Of a DNA stretch of 64,000 bases, positions 56,380 to 64,000 are shown piece after piece (within the stretch, counting starts at the first letter, position 1; each line of letters starts with the position of its first letter). This DNA comes from Leucocoprinus leucothites (Eukaryota > Basidiomycota > Agaricomycetes > Agaricales > Agaricaceae): NCBI GenBank assembly GCA_013368445.1, contig JAACJO010000037.1:124001-188000 (forward strand), given 5' to 3'. A model generated the notes under the pieces. The model made no database searches. It had not been told where the DNA came from and saw only the letters and a program-made list of their open reading frames with translations. A program made the position numbers and the translations under genes.

Positions 56380-57972
56380 CAGTGGCTCAAAAAACTGTCC
56401 CAATGTTTTCGCATTTTGGACATATTTGCTAATACCAGGGCAGATATATGGCCTAGCATCCTGAAAATATTCACACAGGTACCTTGACATATTGGGCGCA
56501 TATATTCCCATGATCACATGACCTTGTCCATCAATGAATTAATAATGAATTATCGAAAATATCTACTCATTGGGACAGTTTTTTGACCCCCTGTCAGCCT
56601 CCCAGTATCTACCTTGTAACATGCCAGGGGAGCATCAGGGCAGGCGTGGGAGTAATAAACAAGATCATGTGACCTTGGTTGACATGTTGAGATGGCTACA
56701 ACTGTCTTTCTTCCTGCCACTACATCATGAAAGCTATCTCCTCTACCCAATACTCCCAAGTCACTTCTCTTCTCAAAGATGGCTATTCCTTGCGCCAGAT
56801 TGAACATAAAACTGGTCTAGGAAAGTCTACTGTTGGGAGGATCAAGAAAGAAGTTGATGGGGACAAGGAAAACAACAAGGGAGGACGTCCTTCCAAGCTT
56901 TCTCCTTGTGATAAAAAAGCAATAATTCACCAAATAACCTCTGGAAAGCTAGACAATGCTGTCCAGGCTACAACTTTCATTAACTCTACTCTGTCTGACC
57001 CTGTCACACCCCAAACTGTCAGAAATACCCTTCAGGATAATGGATTTTGCTCTGTAACCAAGATCAAACGACCTCTACTCAAAAAGCGACATCGTGAGGA
57101 ACGCCTTGACTTTGCACATGAACATAGGAATTGGACAGTGGAGGACTGGAAGAGGGTGTTGTGGACAGATGAAACAAAGATCAACAGGATTGGGTCAGAT
57201 GGAAAGGTGTATACCTGGAAGGAGAGGGGGGAACCACTGTCAGATAGGACCACTCTCCCTACTGTCAAACATGGAGGAGGTGGTAACATGATGGTGTGGG
57301 GGTGTATGGGGTGGAATGGGGTAGGAAAGCTGATAGAGGTTCAAGGGAATATGGATGCAGTGCAATACTGCGAGATTTTGGACAATGGGGTGGTGGAAAG
57401 CTTTGAAAAGTTGGAGATGGAGGAGGAGGAGAGGATATTCCAGCAGGATAATGACCCAAAACACACCTCAAAACTGGGACAACAATGGTTTGTGGACAAC
57501 AACATTCAAGTTCTACCATGGCCTGCACAATCCCCTGACCTAAATCCCATTGAACACCTCTGGACCTACCTGAAGGACCAGCTGAAGGCATATGAAAGAC
57601 CACCCAAGGGAGTATTTGAATTGTGGGAGAGGCTAGTAGAGGAGTGGAATAAGATTCCAGCAGAAAGGTGCCAAAGGCTGATAGAAACCATGCCCAGAAG
57701 GATTGAGGCAGTTATCAGGGCAAGAGGAGGTCATACAAAGTATTGAGTAGGTAGATAACAGAGGGTCAAAAAACTGTCCCAATGAGTAGATATTTTCGAT
57801 AATTCATTATTAATTCATTGATGGACAAGGTCATGTGATCATGGGAATATATGCGCCCAATATGTCAAGGTACCTGTGTGAATATATTCAGGATGCTAGG
57901 CCATATATCTGCCCTGGTATTAGCAAATATGTCCAAAATGCGAAAACATTGGGACAGTTTTTTGAGCCACTG
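56380..57972 (+). mobile_element. Tc1/mariner element, copy 3 (intact)
   Basis: 1593 bp flanked by TA (56378-56379, 57973-57974). Terminal inverted repeats 56380-56588 and 57763-57972. Nearly identical to copy 2, opposite orientation. The right flank is the Helitron helicase, interrupted inside its HINVE motif codons. The left flank is GyD leader. Confidence 0.95.
56727..57746 (+). CDS. Tc1-type DD34E transposase (copy 3)
   Basis: 339 residues, uninterrupted, with the same domains and catalytic motifs as copy 2 (LWTDETK, QQDNDPKH, SPDLNPIEH). The ATG at 56727 follows a short 5' UTR after the left inverted repeat, and the stop is 16 bp before the right inverted repeat. It carries Cys where copy 2 has Arg (SPCDKK), a change of CpG type. 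With both inverted repeats intact this copy could move if expressed. Confidence 0.95.
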   Translation: MKAISSTQYSQVTSLLKDGYSLRQIEHKTGLGKSTVGRIKKEVDGDKENNKGGRPSKLSPCDKKAIIHQITSGKLDNAVQATTFINSTLSDPVTPQTVRNTLQDNGFCSVTKIKRPLLKKRHREERLDFAHEHRNWTVEDWKRVLWTDETKINRIGSDGKVYTWKERGEPLSDRTTLPTVKHGGGGNMMVWGCMGWNGVGKLIEVQGNMDAVQYCEILDNGVVESFEKLEMEEEERIFQQDNDPKHTSKLGQQWFVDNNIQVLPWPAQSPDLNPIEHLWTYLKDQLKAYERPPKGVFELWERLVEEWNKIPAERCQRLIETMPRRIEAVIRARGGHTKY

Positions 57973-60406
57973 TATCAATGTTGAAATTTGTGTCTCAGTG
58001 GAAGTTGTGAAGTATATTCACAAATATATCTATAAAGGCCATGATAAAGCTACTCTGGAAATTAGTGCACGTGGGGATCAGCAGCGAGATGAAATCAAAG
58101 AATATCTAGATGCTCACTATATCTCTCCAATAGAAGCATGTTGGCGCATCTTTGAATTTCCTATGCATAGTGAAACTCCCACTGTATATCGTTTACTAAT
58201 TCACTTGCCCAACCAGCAGTTGATCTACTATGATCCAGATCAAACTGCAGAAGAAGTCATTGCCAGAGACAATATTCATAAAACTGCACTTACAGCTTGG
58301 TTTGAGGCTAACCAGCAATATAGTGAAGCTACACAAAATATTCTCTATCAAGACTTCCCCCGCACCTTTGTTTACAACAAAAAAAGCAAAAGGTGGACAC
58401 CCCATACAAAAGGATATGCAATTGGAAGAATGTATTTTGCTTCTCCTACACAGGGTCAGAGATTTTATCTCAGACTCTTACTCACAGCTGTTCTGGGTGC
58501 AACATCATTTGAGTTTCTGCGGACTTTTGAAGACAGGCTCTATCCTACATTCAAGGATGCCTGTTTAGCACGAGGACTATTGGAAAATGATGGAGAGTGG
58601 GAGCAGTGCTTGGATGAGGCCAGTGCTACTAAGACTGGCTCTGCATTACAGTCTCTATTTGCAGTAATCTTGATATACTGTGAACCTTCTGAACCTGAAA
58701 AACTGTGGGAGAAGTTCCGGGTTTATATCTGTGATGACCTTCGACGAAGACTGGGCAATATTAACCATTACCGGGATCGAGAATTTACTGATGTACAAAT
58801 CTGGGACTATGGACTCCATCTGCTTGACAAAATCTTACACAAGTCTGGCAAGGACTTGACCAAGTTCCCTAATATGCCACTTTCACAAGGTCCTGGAAAT
58901 GGTGAAGCATGGCATGATACTCATGCTAACTTCATATTGCATGAGCAGCTTGACTATGATTGACCTGCACTCAGAAGAATGGTAGCAGATAACCGTGCAT
59001 TGTTCAATCCAGAGCAGACTGCTGTGTTTGATGCAGTAATTGCATCTGTTGACCAGGAACTAGGCAAAATGTTTTTTACCCACAGTGCAGGAGGGAGAGG
59101 AAAGACCTTTGTGTGCAATACTCTTGCTGCAGAAATCTGATCACATCCAACTGAAGATGTTGCATTATGTGTAGTATCTTCTGGAATTGCAGCTCTACTA
59201 CTTGAGGGGGGCTGAACAGCTCATTCCAGATTCAAGCTTCCATTAGCTATTGATGAAGCTACAGTAGCACCCCTCACACCTCAACATCACATGTTTGATG
59301 TTTTAACATGCACCAAAATTCTCATCTGGGATGAAGTCCCAATGCAACATCGTCATGCAGTCCGTGCTGTTGATCACTGCTTATGATATTTGCTTGGCAA
59401 GGATATATCCTTTGGGGGGATTACTGTGGTCTTTGGTGGTGACTTCTGTCAGACACTTCCTGTTGTTCCTAGAGGACTGCGCCCAGATATTATAGGTGCT
59501 TCTCTTTGCTGAAGTGAATTCTGGCAGAATATTGAAGTTCACTACTTGGTGCAAAATATGAGGTTGGAAAGAACTGCTGAAAGTGATGCCCATGTATAGT
59601 GGCTGTTGCAAATTGGTGCTGGAGAAAATATGGGGAATGATAATACAGTGTTGGTCCCTGAGATAATGCAAGTTCCAGATAACTCACTGGAAAACTTAAT
59701 TGCATCCACCTATCCCAATATTAATCATCAACAGCCAGATCAGTATTATCTGGATAGGACAATTCTATCGTCGAGAAATGATGAAGTTGATGATATAAAT
59801 GAAACTATCCTTGCCAAGTTCCCAGGACAGAGAAAAGTGCTTATGAGTGTTGACTCAGTTGTTCTGGAAAACCAAGAAATACGAAATTACCAGCCTTATC
59901 CTCCAGAATACTTGAACTCACTTAATGCAAGTGGGTTGCCACTTGCAAAGCTTGCTCTCAAGGAGGGTGTTCCTGTAATGCTTCTTCGGAACCTGGATCC
60001 CTCTAGAGGTCTCTGTAATGGAACACAGATGGTTGTACACAAAATTGGGAGAAGGGCACTTACTTGCCGTATTATTTCTGGAGATGCAAAATTCTCAGGA
60101 AAACTAGCATTCATTCCAAGGATTGTGATTTGGCCAACAGCTGAAACACTTCCAATCCCTCTTCAGCGATGTCAGTTTCCAGTCCATCTTGCATTTGCAA
60201 TGACAATCAACAAATCCCAAGGACAGTCGGTTAAACATGTTGGAATCAATCTGCAAACCCCTGTATTTTCACATGGCCAATTGTATGTAGCTTTGTCTCA
60301 ATGTACATCTGGATCTAGGATCAAAATTCTTCTACCTTCAGAAAATAGAAATAACTGGACCACAAATGTAGTATATAGAGAGGTTTTGTCTGGACTTAGA
60401 CTTTGA
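57973..60406 (+). pseudogene. Helitron Rep-helicase, C-terminal (PIF1-like helicase) half
   Basis: One single frame covers the whole segment: INVEICVSVEVVKYIHKYIY from 57975, the linker to 58960, Walker A HSAGGRGKTF at about 59083, SSGIAALLLEGG about 59185, the Walker B-like WDEVPMQHRH about 59330, [13 protein letters not shown] about 59440, and the C-terminal helicase motif VHLAFAMTINKSQGQSVKH (about 60182-60238) to 60406. It is interrupted by TGA at 58961, 59138, 59213, 59384 and 59510 and TAG at 59597, with no frameshift. The five TGAs fall where PIF1/Helitron helicases usually have Arg. The HUH replication domain is missing beyond the Tc1 insertion. Confidence 0.9.
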
Positions 60407-60604
60407 TTCCTTTTTTGTTTTCTCATCTCTTACTTCAGTTCTTGGAGGGCCTTTAGTATATATATATATTCTTTTTTCAGATTTTTGAACAGTCTTTAGA
60501 ATATAGGAACAATTGTTTTACCATTTGATGTGAATTTTGTATTTTCAAATGATACTATCCTCCAGAACTCAAAGCCTAAGTTTGAAAGCTCAGATTTACC
60601 ATTG
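60407..60604. other. Region after the Helitron helicase
   Basis: T-rich, with a short (TA)n at about 60458-60470. No clear CTRR end with hairpin was recognised before the GyE LTR. Confidence 0.4.
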
Positions 60605-60879
60605 TGTCACACCCCGTGCCTTCGGCATGGGTATCAAAACTCGTAGGTGACTATGTGGTATAAATAAGAAAGATCAGTTGCTTAATAAGCAACTGTACAG
60701 GTGAATATAACAGAATTATTACATAATGTGATCAATTCATTACAAAATACATACAAACATAAATGTGGGTCATTGATTAATGACCCAGATTTGAGAGAGA
60801 TCATAAGAGGGTAGTCCAGTATGAACCAGACTACAATGTCCATAGTATAGACTCCTTACATTGATGTTCAGTGTTGTCA
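60605..60879 (-). repeat. GyE 3' LTR
   Basis: 275 bp. On the plus strand TGTCACACCCC to GTTGTCA. It adjoins a polypurine tract (AAAAGGGGGGGATAA, minus strand, about 60895-60881). Confidence 0.8.
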
Positions 60880-60896
60880 TTTATCCCCCCCTTTTA

Positions 60897-63800
60897 TAGG
60901 TTTTTCTCCTGGAAACCCTCCATCAAATTCTTTGATGGCTTCCTTGGCATTTCCCAGATTTGTTATTGGCTCCCATGAGTCTTCCTCATCTCCAAACCCT
61001 TTCCAGTGGACAAGGTATTGAATTTCTCAGCCTTGTTTTTGCCAACCTCTGATTTCTTCAACTTCAAACTCTTCTTCTATGATCTCAGGTGGCAGTGGTG
61101 CTGGCCTTCTTTGGCTGTCAAACTCTGGTCTGTGGAATGGAAGCAACAGGGATTTGTTGAATACATCATGGATGGCCCAGTTTGCTGGTAACTCCAGTTG
61201 GTAGGCTCCATCCCCTACTGGTTCCACAACTGGGAATGGACTGTATTGGAGGTGATATAATTTCTGTGATGGTCAGTTGCTCTTGATATTCGATCCTTCC
61301 AGCCAGACCATGTCTCTTGCTTTGAATTGATTGTCCCATATTTGCCCCTTCTAATGTGACTGTTTCATCCTTTGCCAGTTGTCTTCTAGTGCTTTTGTGG
61401 TCTTTTCCCTTGCTTCTTGTAGCTCCAGTAGGAATTGGGATACTGCTGGTGTTGGTATTTCAACTGTCGGGTTTCCCTTCCATGGGTGCTGCCCTTGGTT
61501 AAGGAAGAATGGTGTGTACCCTGTGGTGCTGTGGATCTTGTCATTGTATTGGAATTCTGCTATCACAATCCAGTTTGTCCAGTTGTCTTGGGTGTAGTTG
61601 ATGTAGCTGCATAGGAATAACTCAATTTCTTGGTTGATCCTTTCTGTCTGACTATCTGACTATGGGTGGTATGCTGTGGACATGTGTCATTGTATTCCTA
61701 TGGCTTCATACAGATGTTTGATGAATTTTGATGCAAATTGTGGACCTTTGTCACTGACCACCCTTTTGGGAACTCTGTGGATTTTCCAGACCTCGTCTCA
61801 ATATAGTGTTACTAGGTCTTGAGATGTTAGGTTTGTTGTAGTGGGTATTAGTTGGATCATCTTGGTGAATCTGTCTACCACCACTAGGATGGTGTCCTTT
61901 CCCTGGGAATTCAGCAATAGTCTGATCATGTCAACTGTAATGTCTATTCAGGGTCCATCTACCATGGGTAATGGGTGTAGTAGGACCTTCCAGCCTTGTC
62001 AGTTGATCTTGTTCCTTTGGCGGGTGTCATATCCCTTGATGAATTGTTTGACCTGTTTCACCATCTCTGGCCACCAATATGTCCTTTTGATGATTTCAAA
62101 CATCTGATGTTGACCCAGGTGTCCCATGTCTGGAGGGTCATAGTGATCTTGGAATACTTGTTCTCAGATGTTTGCAGATTTTGGTAGGTAGATGTGCCCT
62201 TGTCAGAATACGATCCCATTGTTTTCCCAAAATAGATCTTTGTTTTCCTGTAGACCCTTGATCACTTTTGTTTCCCATTGCTTCATTTTCCTTATCTTTT
62301 CCAGTAGTTCTTCATTTCCAGATACTTCTATCATGGAGGATCAGATTAGGATTGTCTCAAGAGGGGTTGGTTCTTTCAACTGTTCAGAGATTCATTGGAC
62401 AAATAGTTGTTCCTTGAGGAGGACTATGTTGTTGTTATCTTAGGATGTGTCAACTGTCATTTTCCTGGAGAGTATGTCTGCCTTCATGTTTGTCTTTCCT
62501 GGTATGTGTTTGAGTACAAAGTCATAGTCTTGTAGTTTGAGGTGCCATCAGGCTTGTCTGCCATTGAGTTTGTGTATTTCTCTGAAATATTTCAGGTTCT
62601 TGTAGTCTATCCAGATTTCGAATCTTTCACGAGTGTCTAGGAGGTAATGATGCCATTTCTCTAGTGCTTCGATGATTGCAAGGGGTTTTTTGTCATAAAT
62701 TTGGTAGTTGTACTCTGCTTCATTCATGGTTCTTGAGAGGAAGGCAATGGGGTGCCATTTTCCTTCCTGTTCTTGTGACAGTACTCCTCCTATCCCTACT
62801 CCTGAGGTGTCCACTTCTACTCTGAATTGTCCTTCTGTTCTTGGTAGTGCTAGGACCAGTTGTTCTGTTATACATTTCTTGAGTGTGTCAAATGCCTCCT
62901 GCTCCTCCTTTCCCCACTTCCATGGATTGTTTCCTTTGAGCTCATTGAGTGGCACTGCTATGTTGCTGTAGTCTTTGATAAATCATCTGTAGAAGTTGGT
63001 GAATCCTAAGAATTTTTCCACATCATGGCATGATTTTGGGTTGTCCCAGTCACTGACTGCTGCGATTTTTTTGTTTTCTATCATGACTTTTCCTCCTCCC
63101 ACTCATACTCCCAGAATTGGTATCTCCTCTGCATTGAACATGCATTTCAACTGTTTGAAGTATAGCCCATGCTTCTCTACCACTGTTAGGAATTGTATAG
63201 TTCTTTCCTCAAGTTTGTCCATGTTCCCAGCTGGGATGATGAAGTTGTCCATGTAGTTCACTAAACAGCCTTCCCTCAGCAGGTCCCTGAAGATGCTGTT
63301 CATCATTTGTTGGAATGTCCCTGGGGAGTTGCTCATTCCAAAGAACATGACTGTAGGCTCAAAAAGTCCTTTGCTTGTGAGGTATGCTGCCTTCCACTTG
63401 TCCCCTTCTTTGATTCGAATGTTGTTGTAACCCCAGATGATGTCAAGTTTGTTGAAGTACTTGGCATTCTTGAGTTTGTTGATAACATCATTGATCAGGG
63501 GGAGTGGTGTTTGGTGTACTTGTTAAGCCTTTGATAATCTTGTACCAGTTGTTTGGATCTGTCTTTCTTTGGGATGAAGAAGCAAGGTGCTGTGTATGGG
63601 GATTTGGAAGGTCATATATGTCCTGAGTCAAGGTTTTCCTTCAAGAACTTGTCCAATTCTTCTTCTTCTTTGATAGTCATTAAGTAGACTTTGACAGGTA
63701 ATTCTGGTGGTGCATCTGGTGTAAGGTTGATTTTGTGGTCCCATTCTGATCTCTTGGGGAGTTTCTTGAAGTTTTGCTTGTTGAAAAGATGTGTGAATTG

Positions 63801-63992
63801 CTGGATGTATGGTGGTAGGTCTTCTTTATTTGTGGGATCTGGTTCATCTTCTTCTGCTCTTGTGGGTTGGTCTGTGCTTGTCTGCATTCTGGTTGTTGAG
63901 TGTCTGTCCTGGTATACTGTGCAGTCCTTAGGGCATCTGGTGAATTGTATGACTCTCTCTTGCCAATCTATCTCTGGGTTGTGTTTCATCAA
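60897..63992 (-). pseudogene. pol: GyE pol
   Basis: From right to left: the protease-RT linker with PYIQQFTHLFNKQNFKKLP (about 63808-63752), RT with FFGMSNSPGTFQQMM (about 63345) and NYMDNF where YMDDF is usual (about 63258-63241), and RNase H VEVDTSGVGIGG (about 62810). The integrase has VVVDRFTKM (about 61890), SDKGPQF (about 61755) and DSQTERINQEIE (about 61655). The chromodomain has EEEFEVEEIRGWQKQG, TGA, then YLVHWKGFGDEEDSWEP (about 61075-60975). More than ten in-frame stops, several at positions expected for Arg or Gln. Confidence 0.85.
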
Positions 63993-64000
63993 CCAGTCAT

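Larger units (their letters stand above)
60605..64000 (-). mobile_element. GyE, chromodomain Ty3/Gypsy element (runs off the window)
   Basis: 3' LTR, polypurine tract and pol on the minus strand. The 5' part lies beyond 64000. It is CpG-depleted with many stops, an old copy. It belongs to a different lineage from GyA (short LTR, other chromodomain sequence). Confidence 0.85.

Noticed and set aside
22231..57972. Simple inversion between Tc1 copies 2 and 3 as the cause of their mismatched flanks
   Set aside because: Inverting the interval would join ankyrin sequence to the Helitron and unassigned DNA to GyD leader. The Helitron frame is not restored, so this single event does not explain the flanks.
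58961..59599. TGA decoded as Arg (genetic code change) to explain in-frame TGAs at Arg positions
   Set aside because: Intact genes here (Tc1 transposases, GyA gag, the ankyrin gene) contain no internal TGA, and the TGAs occur only in decayed, CpG-depleted elements. CGA-to-TGA mutation explains them.

Overview
The window reads as nuclear DNA of a filamentous basidiomycete (Agaricomycetes). The evidence is spliceosomal introns of about 50 nt with GT(A/G)AG donors, chromodomain Ty3/Gypsy elements, a Ty1/Copia element, KDZ, hAT, Helitron and Tc1 transposons of mushroom-forming-fungus type, and a host membrane protein with C-terminal ankyrin repeats. No species is claimed. No tRNA, rRNA, CRISPR or prokaryotic gene was seen.

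Layout. 1-2600: the only convincing host gene, a multi-pass membrane protein fused to ankyrin repeats (10 exons, 609 residues by my splice model). 2317-7784: copy A of a segmental duplication whose copy B is 23824-33459. It carries the ankyrin 3' end, a decayed minus-strand ORF, a decayed DDE transposase, and the 3' LTR plus antisense ORF of an old reversed Gypsy element. 9867-18042: a young Gypsy element (GyA) with identical-length LTRs, gag, chromodomain pol, and a spliced antisense gene with its own CCAAT/TATA promoter encoding a Zn2Cys6-like domain. 18044-22230: fragments (GyC end, old GyA pol, solo LTRs). 22231-23823: intact Tc1 transposon. 26341-32083: decayed hAT inside an LTR of copy B. 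33460-40347: GyB (minus). 40348-43148: GyC (plus). 45509-50814: Copia with perfect ACCTG target duplication, inserted in a KDZ transposase remnant. 51915-56378: GyD gag-protease (minus). 56380-57972: second intact Tc1 copy. 57973-60406: Helitron helicase C-terminal half. 60605-64000: GyE chromovirus (minus), leaving the window.

A second layer is base composition. CpG-containing stretches (host gene exon 1, GyA, Copia, Tc1 copies 2 and 3) sit in a CpG desert. Differences between the two Copia LTRs, and between the two GyA LTRs, are nearly all transitions at CpG. Many nonsense codons are CGA-to-TGA at conserved arginines. This points to methylation-driven or RIP-like decay of repeats.

The two observations I would follow first are (1) the ankyrin array, where each 33-residue repeat is one 99-nt phase-1 exon separated by near-identical 51-nt stop-free introns, with residue changes concentrated at the usual ligand-facing positions; and (2) the antisense, intron-containing Zn2Cys6-like gene carried by the Gypsy element in three copies.
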